Source: JBEKHT01 sp049516595
GTDB lineage: Bacteria; Chloroflexota; Anaerolineae; Anaerolineales; RBG-16-64-43
Direction of reading: 5' to 3'
Length of the DNA stretch: 44,661 nucleotides
NCBI GenBank assembly: GCA_049516595.1
Contig: JBEKSY010000029.1
Span: 1 to 44,661, forward strand
Shown here in pieces: positions 26,588-34,045 of this stretch. Within the stretch, counting starts at the first letter, position 1. Every line of letters starts with the position of its first letter. The notes beneath the pieces are model-generated. The model was not told the origin of the DNA. It saw only the letters and a program-made list of their open reading frames with translations, and made no database searches. A program made the position numbers and the translations under genes.

Positions 26588-28185
26588 CCCCGCAGATGTC
26601 TCTCGCGCAAGACTACGAGTCGTGTCCGTCGACAGGCAAGCAGGGATGGTTGCGTAAGCGCTACGGCGCGCTCCTCGGCGGTGCCAAGGCCAACGGCCTC
26701 AACGATGCCCAGGCCATGTCGCTGGCCGAGAGCCGGGCCAAAGCCGAAGTCAAGGACGGCCCGATCCTGCCCGAGGAGTTGGCACTGGTCCGGGCACCCG
26801 AGCAAGCCCCCGTACAGATAGAACAGGCCCCCCAGGTCCCAGCCGTTGAGGCCCAGGTTGCCCAGCAGGCGACCCAGCCCGATGCCTTGCCACCGCAGCA
26901 GGAAGATGTGACCCCGGTCAACGATAAGCCAACCGAGGCTGACCCCGCACACGAGGCCGAGGCCCGCAAGGGCGGGATAGGCCAGACCATCAAGGACACC
27001 ATCAAGGGCGTGAGTGACTCGCTTGGCTTTGGGAAACCGAAACCCGAAACTCCGAGCACCGCCGCACAGGCCGAGAGCACGGTGGAGGCGCACCCGGCTG
27101 GGCGCGAGCCTGCGCAGCCCAAGATCCTTCTTCCGGGCGACGAGGAGCCAGTCACAACCTGGGCGGATGACGATGGCGAGGGGGCACGGATCGTATGGGT
27201 CTGGAACAACTGGGTGGCGCGAGGCTTTGCTTTCCTGCTTGTAGGCTACGGTGGGTCAGGCAAATCGATGAACTTTCTCTACCTCAGTGGGGTCGTCGAG
27301 CTTGGCTGGCCGTGGCCTGATGGCGCACCGTACGAAGGCGACCCCGGCAAAGTCGTCTGGGTTGAGGGCGAGGCCGCCCAGAATCTCAACCGCGCACGGG
27401 CCAAAGCCCTCGGCCTTCCGCTGGATGGTTTCATCAATGTGCATGGCAGCTTCGATGACGCCAATATCTTCAAGCCCAAAGATCAGGACAGGATTCGGCG
27501 TCTCACCGACAACCTCAAACCGAAGTTCATCTTCATGGATTCGCTGAGCGGTGTGACAGGCGGCAACGAGAACAAGTCTGAGGTGATGACAGGTCCCATG
27601 AAGTACCTTGCCGAGCTGGCCCGCGACACCGGGGTTCCAGTCCTGGCGAGCCATCCTCTGAAGAAACCGGGCGAGACAGGCGGCGTCACACTTCAGAGCA
27701 TACGTGGCAGCACGGCCATCGGTCACTTCGTGCGCGGGGTGTGGTGGATCAACCAGCCCAACCCGGCCAAGGAGAATGTCGGAATACTGTCTGTGCTGAA
27801 GACGAACCTTGGGGTCAAGCCCCAACCAATCGGCTTCGAGATCTACGAGCTGCCGGACAACCCTAACAAGATGCCGGGCATCAAATACAGCTCAACCGCA
27901 AAGAAGGTGGCACCCACCGAACGCGCTCTTGCCAAAGCAGCTGTGTGGCTTGACAAGTTCCTGGGCGACCGCAAGGTGCCTGCGGAAGAAGTCAAGGCAG
28001 CAGCCAAAGAGGCTGGAGTAAGCGAGAGCGCACTCGAGGGCGCGAAGAATGCCCTGCGCATCAAGCCAAAGAAGGACGATGGGGTCAGAGATGGGAAATG
28101 GCGCTGGTTCCTACCTGACGAGAACCACAGGGACGCCCAAGATGTCGCCGAGGACATGTCCGAAGGAGGTAGTGGGGATGTATAG
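26584..28185 (+). CDS. RepA-like hexameric helicase (AAA_25/RecA fold)
   Basis: The 533-residue protein has a short N-terminal domain, an Ala/Pro/Gln-rich linker (about residues 75-165), then a RecA-like ATPase of the plasmid RepA/AAA_25 type. Walker A is 'GYGGSGKS' and Walker B is 'KPKFIFMDSLSG'. The later 'VPVLASHPLKK' and 'SIRGSTAIGHFVRGVWWI' fit the sensor and arginine region. A winged-helix-like C-terminus ('KVPAEEVKAAAKEAGVSESALEGAKNAL') ends it. It is expected to unwind DNA at the element's own origin. The iteron cluster directly downstream supports that. It could also serve as a phage replication helicase. Confidence 0.8.
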   Translation: MTPQMSLAQDYESCPSTGKQGWLRKRYGALLGGAKANGLNDAQAMSLAESRAKAEVKDGPILPEELALVRAPEQAPVQIEQAPQVPAVEAQVAQQATQPDALPPQQEDVTPVNDKPTEADPAHEAEARKGGIGQTIKDTIKGVSDSLGFGKPKPETPSTAAQAESTVEAHPAGREPAQPKILLPGDEEPVTTWADDDGEGARIVWVWNNWVARGFAFLLVGYGGSGKSMNFLYLSGVVELGWPWPDGAPYEGDPGKVVWVEGEAAQNLNRARAKALGLPLDGFINVHGSFDDANIFKPKDQDRIRRLTDNLKPKFIFMDSLSGVTGGNENKSEVMTGPMKYLAELARDTGVPVLASHPLKKPGETGGVTLQSIRGSTAIGHFVRGVWWINQPNPAKENVGILSVLKTNLGVKPQPIGFEIYELPDNPNKMPGIKYSSTAKKVAPTERALAKAAVWLDKFLGDRKVPAEEVKAAAKEAGVSESALEGAKNALRIKPKKDDGVRDGKWRWFLPDENHRDAQDVAEDMSEGGSGDV

Positions 28186-28204
28186 GGCTATACATATCTT
28201 CACA

Positions 28205-28350
28205 TTCTTCAAGTTCTTCAAGTTCTTCGAGTTCTTCACGTCCTTCACGGCCTTCCTTGTTTTTAGGGAAGAACGGGAAGAACTTGACGCCCTTTTTACA
28301 AAACGCTTGTTTTCAAGGAAGGCCGCGAAGAAGGGTGAAGAACGGGAAGG
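28205..28350 (+). repeat. 9-bp iterons and long inverted repeat, candidate origin
   Basis: Five head-to-tail 9-mers occupy 28205-28249: TTCTTCAAG twice, then TTCTTCGAG, TTCTTCACG and TCCTTCACG. They run into a perfect 12-bp inverted repeat, CGGCCTTCCTTG (28248-28259) with CAAGGAAGGCCG (28314-28325). The homology extends to an imperfect arm of about 29 bp ending near 28343. GAAGAAC copies in the opposite orientation lie between and after. The cluster directly follows the RepA-like gene and no conserved protein is encoded, which fits an iteron-type replication origin. Confidence 0.6.
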
Positions 28351-28437
28351 CTATGACCTTTTGGGGGCCTTGGGGCGGGGGTTTTGGGTGCTGGGCGGTA
28401 CGGTTGGACCCGTGACGATTGGATGAAGGAGCTGGCA

Positions 28438-28758
28438 ATGGCTAGCAAACTGCCTGTTGAGAAGAAACGACCTGTTTACGACAAGTATGGGCCTTGGGTA
28501 CTAGACCGCGAGGAGCGTGCCTTGATCCATGGGGGACCGCCCAACGATTGGGTGGTCTACCTGGACGATTGCACAACTCCCTTGGGTATCCTAGACCAAA
28601 TCTTTGAGGCCCAGGAAATCGAGGATTGCAAGAGCGTGGGGTACCTGGTCGCGGCGATCAAGGATCTCCTGGACCCCGACGAGAATATGTATACCCCGAA
28701 ATTCAATCTCAAGCGGATCAACGTCCGCAAGGCCCTCAAGGATAGAGGTGTGCTATGA
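28438..28758 (+). CDS. hypothetical element protein
   Basis: The family is not recognised. The 106-residue product from the ATG at 28438 (AAGGAG seven bases upstream) is soluble, with 'WVVYLDDCTTPLGILDQIFEAQEI' and a basic end ('FNLKRINVRKALKDRGVL'). An upstream ATG at 28423 and a TTG at 28384 are less likely. The stop overlaps the next start as ATGA. Confidence 0.6.
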   Translation: MASKLPVEKKRPVYDKYGPWVLDREERALIHGGPPNDWVVYLDDCTTPLGILDQIFEAQEIEDCKSVGYLVAAIKDLLDPDENMYTPKFNLKRINVRKALKDRGVL

Positions 28759-29048
28759 CGATCACCGAACCGAAAGAGAACTACCAGCGCAAGATCCTGC
28801 AGGGCGTGAAGGACGGGACGCTCGGCCGGGACAGCGACACAGTTTGGGTGGACGTCTATCACGACGAGTGGTGCGCCTTCAACTTGGGCGGGGCCTGCAA
28901 CTGTAACCCGGATGTCATCGAACACGCCCCCGGCACACCTGTCGCGCCCGATGTCACGGTCCTTGAGCACGCTGAGCCTAACGGTCCTGCGTGGCGGGTG
29001 GACTTGCGCAAAGCCCGCCGACCCGGCCAGGGCGAGGATGCACCATGA
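28755..29048 (+). CDS. hypothetical cysteine-containing protein
   Basis: The family is not recognised. The 97-residue product is acidic and has a three-cysteine cluster ('WCAFNLGGACNCNPDV'), perhaps metal binding. Its ATG overlaps the preceding stop. It belongs to the block of short, coupled ORFs after the candidate origin. Confidence 0.55.
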   Translation: MTITEPKENYQRKILQGVKDGTLGRDSDTVWVDVYHDEWCAFNLGGACNCNPDVIEHAPGTPVAPDVTVLEHAEPNGPAWRVDLRKARRPGQGEDAP

Positions 29049-29085
29049 CCGCCCTATCGCGCGCTGAACGGGTGGAGGAGGCAAC

Positions 29086-29274
29086 ATGCCAACGAAGGAC
29101 TTGATCGTTTGGCACCGGACTGAGACTTTGCACGCTGCCATCACGGGGCATCACGACTGGCCCTTCCGGCTGGCCGTGGCCAAGCAACTGATCCGGCTGG
29201 CGTGCTGGGTCGCGGGCATGGCCGTGAGGTTCGAGTTCCGCGTCGCCCCACGTTCGTACGATGACTGCCTGTGA
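29086..29274 (+). CDS. hypothetical small protein
   Basis: The 62-residue product has one amphipathic to hydrophobic helix ('FRLAVAKQLIRLACWVAGMAV') after a His-rich start. GGTGGAGGAGG precedes the ATG. No family is recognised. Confidence 0.5.
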   Translation: MPTKDLIVWHRTETLHAAITGHHDWPFRLAVAKQLIRLACWVAGMAVRFEFRVAPRSYDDCL

Positions 29275-29290
29275 TGACAGAGGAGGCCGG

Positions 29291-29560
29291 GTGAGGTATT
29301 TCCTCGTCGCGCGCGACCTATGCCGCCGCTGCCAAACGCCAGCCGAGCGGGCGCAGGTGCAGTTGGGCTTACAGGTCATCGAGCGCAAGGCGATCCGGAT
29401 AGCCTACGTGCCCCCAGCCCAGGGCGACGAGGCGGCCCGCCGCGTGTGCCAAGCCTTCGATGATGCCGAGTTGGCCATGACGATCCCCGGCGCAAAGCTG
29501 ACCAAGGAACACTGGCAACGGCTGGCCCAGGCGGCATCGCGTGTAAAGGGGGCCGAGTGA
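29291..29560 (+). CDS. hypothetical small protein with CxxC
   Basis: The 89-residue product starts at a GTG with AGAGGAGGCCGG upstream. An ATG at 29261 overlaps the previous gene. 'ARDLCRRCQTPAERAQVQLG' holds one CxxC. The rest is helical and resembles no family I know. Its stop overlaps the next tiny ORF as GTGA. Confidence 0.5.
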   Translation: MRYFLVARDLCRRCQTPAERAQVQLGLQVIERKAIRIAYVPPAQGDEAARRVCQAFDDAELAMTIPGAKLTKEHWQRLAQAASRVKGAE

Positions 29561-29655
29561 ACGTCATCGGTGGCTGCCTGTTCAGTGCTGTAGGGGCCGC
29601 GTGGCGTTCTCTAGCGCAATTCGTTGGAGACCAAGTTGAGGAGACGAGAACATGA
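29557..29655 (+). CDS. 32-residue small protein, coupled on both sides
   Basis: A GTG-started ORF of 32 codons ('NVIGGCLFSAVGAAWRSLAQ' within it) begins at GTGA overlapping the previous stop and ends at ATGA overlapping the next start. AAAGGGGG lies upstream. The exact tiling between two real genes suggests that it is translated. The product is a short hydrophobic or amphipathic peptide. Confidence 0.5.
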   Translation: MNVIGGCLFSAVGAAWRSLAQFVGDQVEETRT

Positions 29656-30224
29656 ACAACAAACCAAACTCTTCACCGCAAGACACGGCTTATGCTGCAC
29701 TCATGTCTTTTCAAGGTGCCCTGCGTGACCTGCGGGCCGCGCTGGTGCTGGCCGAGCAGCAGCTTGCTGAGGCTGCACCCGAGGAGGTGCGGGCCTGCGA
29801 GAATGAAACGATCCGCCTGCGCGACGAGTTGCGCGTCGCCGAGTTGCAGGTCGCCAGTCAGCAACATATCTACGACGATGCGCACGCTGCCGCCGTGAGG
29901 CAGCAGCAGGCGGAGGCCGTGGCGGAACTCGAAGCAGCCAACGCCGCCACGCTGGCCAAGTTCGATCAGATCGCTCGGCAGATCACGGCCTTGTTGGATA
30001 CGGTGGCCGAGCTGCTGGATCAACTCGCCGACCAGCAGGTCGCCATCGACGCCCAACTCAAGGCGGCCAAGACGCTGTCGGCTGCTCGCGTGTCGGGGCA
30101 GGACTTCGACTGGCGCTTCACGGGTACCACTCGTGAGCCGGGCATAGGTCGCAGCGACGAGTACCACTGGCAACCTCCGCTATCACTCGTGCGCAAGCTG
30201 AGGTCCAAGTTGGGGCGTGCATAG
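29652..30224 (+). CDS. coiled-coil protein
   Basis: The 190-residue product is Ala/Glu/Gln-rich with a continuous predicted coiled coil over about residues 15-145. A globular tail follows with aromatic residues ('FDWRFTGTTREPGIGRSDEYHW'). No family is recognised. In phages such proteins can be scaffolds or accessory structural proteins, but that is only a possibility here. Confidence 0.6.
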   Translation: MNNKPNSSPQDTAYAALMSFQGALRDLRAALVLAEQQLAEAAPEEVRACENETIRLRDELRVAELQVASQQHIYDDAHAAAVRQQQAEAVAELEAANAATLAKFDQIARQITALLDTVAELLDQLADQQVAIDAQLKAAKTLSAARVSGQDFDWRFTGTTREPGIGRSDEYHWQPPLSLVRKLRSKLGRA

Positions 30225-30280
30225 TACTGTAACCGATGGTGGCGGTGGCCACCGTCGTGCCGCGTTGAAGCGAGGTGAAT

Positions 30281-30577
30281 ATGAACGATCTAAGTAGCAA
30301 GAAGTCGGCGATAGCGCGCTGGCCAAAAACTTGGGGACGGCTGTGGAAGGCGGTTCAGGACTCGCGCGGTGAGCCGAAGAAGGTACACGAGCAGAAGATG
30401 CAATCGTGGATGGGGGGCATGCTCCTCATCGCACAATGCGCACGTTACTTAGACTTGTGCGCGCAGGGCATGCCTAGCTGGCTGGCGAAGAGCCTCATCG
30501 CGCCGTGGGACCGCGATGTTGAGCAGAGCATCCAGTTCCTGGATGAGAGCGAGCGCAAGTTGGAGGTGGGCGGATGA
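30281..30577 (+). CDS. hypothetical protein
   Basis: The 98-residue product from the ATG at 30281 (a GTG at 30275 is the alternative) is basic and Trp-rich, with a central hydrophobic helix ('GGMLLIAQCARYLDLCAQG') that could be a membrane segment or a buried core. It overlaps the next gene as ATGA. No family is recognised. Confidence 0.5.
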   Translation: MNDLSSKKSAIARWPKTWGRLWKAVQDSRGEPKKVHEQKMQSWMGGMLLIAQCARYLDLCAQGMPSWLAKSLIAPWDRDVEQSIQFLDESERKLEVGG

Positions 30578-30987
30578 GCGCCTGGATGTGGGTCACGCTG
30601 GCCAGCACCCGATCCGGAACTGACGGCTGGGGCGTCACCTTCCCCGCGCTGGTCAAGGCGTTTGAGGACGCCGACGGCAAGCCGGGGCACCTGCCTGTGT
30701 ACGTAGACCACGACCGGGCCAAGGCTCCCGTGGGGTTCCTGGTGGGGTGGGTGGCCGACCCCCAGTCGCAGACGATCCGGGGCGTGCTGCAAGTGCGGGA
30801 CGACTCCACCATCCTGCGCGTGGCCCATCGGGAGCTGCTGGACGTGAGCTTGGAGTTCATGGCCAAAAGGGCGCACCGGGACGAGATCGGGCACACCATC
30901 GTGGACGAGATGGAAATGTACAACATCGCGCTGGTGCATGACGGGGCCGATCCCCTGGCGACCATTCACGAAGTGATCTTGAGTTGA
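30574..30987 (+). CDS. prohead-protease-like protein (S78-type)
   Basis: The 137-residue protein follows the HK97-type prohead (S78) maturation protease pattern. 'HLPVYVDHDRAKAPVGFLVG' matches the family's P-v-x-x-H-d...piG block with the catalytic histidine. 'LLDVSLEFMAKR' matches the 'lSigF' strand with the nucleophilic serine. 'EMEMYNIALVHDGADPLATI' matches 'l.EvSlV..pA...A.i'. It is at the short end for the family. No capsid gene follows, so it may act on a helper phage's proteins or have another role. The assignment is by motif only. Confidence 0.55.
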   Translation: MSAWMWVTLASTRSGTDGWGVTFPALVKAFEDADGKPGHLPVYVDHDRAKAPVGFLVGWVADPQSQTIRGVLQVRDDSTILRVAHRELLDVSLEFMAKRAHRDEIGHTIVDEMEMYNIALVHDGADPLATIHEVILS

Positions 30988-31014
30988 GTTCAGTTGCCGT
31001 AGGAGGCAAATACC

Positions 31015-31503
31015 ATGTCTACAGATGAGAACAGCAAGAAGCGAATAGCAAGCAACCCCAGCGCGAGCGCGGCCAGCATGAACATGAAGCCGACCTCGAC
31101 AGCGACGAGTACCACCCCGTCGTCAAGCCCGTCCAGTTCGCCGTCGTCCAGGCCGAGCAGCGCGCCCAGCCGGGCACCATCCAGCACGCCAATCTCCCAC
31201 CTGCCTGCCAGCGCTGATGCCGAGGCCGTAAAGGACAGCCTGGATGCACAGTTGAGCAGGTACGCGTCATACGGGTTTCCGTCCGTCGCATCGGGACCGC
31301 TGTCCGAAGCGGGGTTTGTGTCGAAGGCCCAGCCCGGTGCGAATGCACCTGCGCCCAAGCCCGACGAGGTTGAGCCGGGTGATCCTGAGGGCAATATCGT
31401 GGGGCGGCTGAATGTCATCACGTCGGCAGCCAACGCCGGGGCATCGAGGAAACTCCCCCCTTCGGCAGCCGAGGATGGCCTGCCCGATCCGGACAAACTT
31501 TGA
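31015..31503 (+). CDS. Ser/Pro-rich protein
   Basis: The 162-residue frame starts after a clear TAGGAGGC. Residues about 13-60 are almost pure Ser/Pro/Thr/Ala. The remainder ('VKDSLDAQLSRYASYGFPSV', 'GNIVGRLNVITSAANAGAS') is more ordinary. Across 31029-31225 another frame also reads protein-like, so the true frame in the first third is uncertain. No family is recognised. Confidence 0.45.
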   Translation: MSTDENSKKRIASNPSASAASMNMKPTSTATSTTPSSSPSSSPSSRPSSAPSRAPSSTPISHLPASADAEAVKDSLDAQLSRYASYGFPSVASGPLSEAGFVSKAQPGANAPAPKPDEVEPGDPEGNIVGRLNVITSAANAGASRKLPPSAAEDGLPDPDKL

Positions 31504-31607
31504 TGATATGCACACCGCCCGGCCTGTGCGCCACCACTCACGGGCCGAGCGGGTTCCCAAAGCGGCAACGGTGCTTCCATCCACCGACCGCACTCCTCCT
31601 GGGTTGC

Positions 31608-31638
31608 GGGGGCGGCGACGTGTGCAGTTGCCGCCCCC
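31608..31638 (+). repeat. 12-bp hairpin upstream of the terminase-like gene
   Basis: Arms 31608-31619 and 31627-31638 pair over 12 bp with one G-U and a 7-nt loop. It lies in a 226-bp gap before the small-terminase-like gene. Confidence 0.55.
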
Positions 31639-31729
31639 ATGGGCCGGGAATCAGGCAGAAACGAGGCCCTGGCGTCGCTAGGCGACCCGTAGGCCGTCGT
31701 TCACGGACTAGGAAAGGAATAGGTATCGC

Positions 31730-32317
31730 ATGACCAAGAGATTGAGCGTTTTGACCAAGTTGCAGCGCCGGAAGATGCTGGAACTGGTTCACGGCGGGAG
31801 CAGCGTTGACAAGGCCCTGCGGATGTCGGGAAGTGATCCGGCTGCGCTCCACAAGACGCTGACAACCGATCCCGACTATGAGGCGGAGTTTCGTGCCGCC
31901 CAAGCCTTTGCGATTGAGATGAAACTCTACGATCGCGCCGTGGGCCGATCCACAGCAGGTTCTCCCGCTTCAGCACTTCTCGGTTGGCTGTACAACAAAG
32001 CCGGATGGCTCCCGCCCAGCGCAAGAGCGGCCATCGCTCGGGAAAGCGCCTCGCGCACGGCGGGTGGGAGCAGCGGACCAGCGATCAAGCGGTTGAGCTT
32101 TGGGCAGAACCCGTTCACCAAGAAGTTCGAGTACAGCCTGCCCCGCGAGGGAACGGATCACCTCTTGACGGGCACTCAGATGATCCAGACCGACAAGTCG
32201 CTGCCGGCGTTGGAGCCGTGGCCCGGAACACCCGGAGTCGCTGTTGCGGATGAGGTTGCGCAGCCTGCATCCGCGCCCGCGCTCGATGAGCGGCCGGAAG
32301 CTCCCGACGAGTCTTGA
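31730..32317 (+). CDS. small-terminase-like protein
   Basis: The 195-residue protein opens with an HTH-like region ('RRKMLELVHGGSSVDKALRMSGSDPAALHKTL') followed by 'DPDYEAEFRAAQAFAIEMKLYDRAV'. That order (HTH, then an acidic 'dpefa...A' helix) is typical of phage small terminase subunits. The C-terminal third is Pro/Ala-rich and disordered. Small terminases recognise packaging sites; satellites often carry their own to redirect a helper phage. No large subunit is encoded in the element. Hairpins lie on both sides of the gene. Confidence 0.45.
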   Translation: MTKRLSVLTKLQRRKMLELVHGGSSVDKALRMSGSDPAALHKTLTTDPDYEAEFRAAQAFAIEMKLYDRAVGRSTAGSPASALLGWLYNKAGWLPPSARAAIARESASRTAGGSSGPAIKRLSFGQNPFTKKFEYSLPREGTDHLLTGTQMIQTDKSLPALEPWPGTPGVAVADEVAQPASAPALDERPEAPDES

Positions 32318-32622
32318 TGATGCGGATCACGCGATCATACCTTACGAGTACATACACGTCGGCCACCGTCCGCCACCTTTGCGAGTAACCGCCGGGCAGG
32401 GTGATAGGGGCGCTGAATGGATACGTGGATGAGTTGAGTTGAACGCCCAGCCCGCTCTTCTGTGCCCACGGTCGTCAGCGGGCTGGACGCAGGCGGCGGC
32501 ATATCACCCCCGCCGCCGACGACGGGGTTCACTGTGCTACGGCAGTGGACTCCGTCGTTCACCGAAAAAAAGGACCACCCAGCAATCGCCGAGCGGTCCT
32601 TTCCGTTTGCTTCCGGACAGAA
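32318..32622. other. hairpin-rich non-coding region after the terminase-like gene
   Basis: No gene is seen. Three strong hairpins follow one another: 32447-32456 with 32477-32486 (10 bp), 32492-32499 with 32510-32517 (8 bp), and 32519-32534 with 32543-32558 (16 bp, two G-U pairs). The minus-strand terminator at 32565-32602 is next. CCGTCGTTCAC (32552-32562) repeats the 11-mer at 31694-31704 on the other side of the gene. Confidence 0.6.
32565..32602 (-). terminator. intrinsic terminator of the minus-strand cargo
   Basis: On the minus strand AAAGGACC/GGTCCTTT arms are followed by a T run (plus-strand A7 at 32565-32571), 21 bp after the stop at 32623. Confidence 0.75.
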
Positions 32623-33108
32623 CTAGGCAAGCCATGCCATCGCGGCAAGAACGCAATACGCCGCCACGAACACTCCGACCGTGCTGTAGACGAAACAGCG
32701 GTTGCGAATACTTTCTAGCCGACATGGGCGCATTTGGAACCCTTGGCCATCTGCCTCAACCTTATCCCCCTGGGCAAGACTTTCTCCGACTTTCAGAGTG
32801 CTCTGCTTTCCGAGCAGGGTGCCTTCAAATCCTCGCGCCGAGGCAATGTAGAAGTCCATATACTTATATCCCCGGCTGATCAGTCCCAGCCACGCCACAC
32901 AGATAACGATCCCCGCAAAGGCAAGGAACGAGGCGAAGAGACCGTGCAGAGTATGGTTGGAACCTGGGAAACCAGACGTCATGGCCAGAAGGAATACGCT
33001 GTTTGCAAGTAAGAGGCTGTTGGACACTGACCAAATGTTGTCCCGTTCATCGGTGTAGATCTGGAGCGCCCCCTGATAACCTGCTCGAATGCTGTCTTGG
33101 TTTGGCAT
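32623..33108 (-). CDS. three-TM membrane protein
   Basis: The 161-residue product begins at the ATG at 33108 with GGGAGGCC upstream. A helical N-terminus ('YQGALQIYTDERDNIWSVSN') precedes TM1 and TM2. A cytosolic loop of about 50 residues follows ('FYIASARGFEGTLLGKQSTLKVGES'), then TM3 at the C-terminus. The layout recalls small membrane effectors seen in defence loci, but no family can be named. A terminator follows directly. Confidence 0.65.
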   Translation of the reverse strand: MPNQDSIRAGYQGALQIYTDERDNIWSVSNSLLLANSVFLLAMTSGFPGSNHTLHGLFASFLAFAGIVICVAWLGLISRGYKYMDFYIASARGFEGTLLGKQSTLKVGESLAQGDKVEADGQGFQMRPCRLESIRNRCFVYSTVGVFVAAYCVLAAMAWLA

Positions 33109-33195
33109 CGCGGCCTCCCTTCCGGGGCACATTCTAGGTCAGAAGGACTGGAGATGCGCGGGTTGTCCATGGCGCTGATCGCCAGGGGCGTTTCG

Positions 33196-33810
33196 TTAGG
33201 GTACCAAGCTGATCCAGCACTGTTGCGTTATGTCCCACACTCCCGACCCTTTCCGGACGGAGACGTCATTGGCGGGGAAAACAAGGAACGGGAAAGCATA
33301 TGATTTTCCCCCCGACTGGGCCGTGACGTAGAGGTATTGCGCCCCCGAATTATTCCAGATCGTTTCGGTTCGGTCACTGACGCGGTAATCCCAGACCCCG
33401 ACGGTATCCAGTTTCCCCAGAACCTCAGAAGTGGAATGGAAGACCCATCCCGGGTTGCTCGCCATGCAGTAGACCCGCCCTTGCGCCTGAGTTAGCTGGC
33501 TGGCGAGGGTGGCGTTTGTAGATTGCATATCAGTTACCTGGGTCTTCGACTTGGCTAGCTCATCGGTCAGGGTCGCGTTCTGCCCTGTAAGGGTTGCATT
33601 CTTCCCTGTGAGATCGGCCTTGTCTTGGGTCAGGGAACTAACCTGCGCCTTGGCATTGGCAGCCTCGCTCCTCGACTGTGCCAGCGCCGCCTGGAAGGAC
33701 GCGATAGATGCGTCCCGTGCCTTGATCTGCTGGTAGCCGTAGAACGTTTCTCCGGCCACCCCTACGACCACAACCAGTGCCACCACAGCGAGCACGACTC
33801 TCTTGCTCAT
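33196..33810 (-). CDS. membrane-anchored coiled-coil protein
   Basis: The 204-residue product starts at 33810 (AAGGAGGAGGG upstream). An N-terminal signal anchor ('VVLAVVALVVVVGVAG') is followed by a coiled coil with a repeated 'LTGKNATLTGQNATLT' register (about residues 30-105), then an extracytoplasmic C-terminal domain ('GWVFHSTSEVLGKLDTVGVW...') with two cysteines. The function is unknown; it may alter the cell surface. Confidence 0.7.
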   Translation of the reverse strand: MSKRVVLAVVALVVVVGVAGETFYGYQQIKARDASIASFQAALAQSRSEAANAKAQVSSLTQDKADLTGKNATLTGQNATLTDELAKSKTQVTDMQSTNATLASQLTQAQGRVYCMASNPGWVFHSTSEVLGKLDTVGVWDYRVSDRTETIWNNSGAQYLYVTAQSGGKSYAFPFLVFPANDVSVRKGSGVWDITQQCWISLVP

Positions 33811-33865
33811 CCCTCCTCCTTGCACTGTAGCGCCCGACCCGAGCAACCGGGGGGCCTCTCGTTGC

Positions 33866-33894
33866 GTGTCACGCACACTGCGCCGTGGTATGGT
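33866..33894 (+). promoter_or_regulatory. candidate promoter of a short plus-strand RNA
   Basis: GTGTCA (33866-33871), a 17-bp spacer and TATGGT (33889-33894) with an upstream TG (33886-33887) form an extended -10-type promoter on the strand opposite to the neighbouring genes. Confidence 0.35.
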
Positions 33895-33900
33895 TACTTC

Positions 33901-33965
33901 GCTCGCGCTGGCACGTCAAGGGCCAGCGCCCTCCAAGACCAGGCCCCCGACACCGGGGGCTTTCT
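33901..33965 (+). ncRNA. candidate small RNA, two hairpins
   Basis: The predicted transcript opens with a perfect 8-bp hairpin GCGCTGGC/GCCAGCGC (33905-33912 with 33922-33929). It closes with GCCCCCG-acac-CGGGGGC (33943-33960) and TTTCT. No plus-strand gene is nearby. The hairpin may instead serve as a weak terminator for the ParB-like gene on the minus strand. Confidence 0.35.
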
Positions 33966-34045
33966 CATCCCTGTCGCCGGAAAGGAAACGCCCCCACCAC
34001 GGGCCGCGAGCGCCTGTACAGGCGTCCCCCACCAGCGGGTTCGCG

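Noticed and set aside
28205..28350. CRISPR array
   Set aside because: The 9-bp units are contiguous, with no spacers, and no cas genes are near.
28049..28426. Frame encoding a Phe/Lys-rich 'FFKFFKFFEFF' peptide
   Set aside because: It is a by-product of the 9-bp iterons and overlaps the helicase gene out of frame.
29045..29104. 19-codon ORF coupled to the 28755-29048 gene
   Set aside because: It overlaps the start of the next gene and has no further support; it could be a coupling peptide but is too short to claim.
30990..31640. 216-codon minus-strand frame over the Ser/Pro-rich gene
   Set aside because: It is the mirror of low-complexity Ser/Pro codons and opposes the transcription of its operon.
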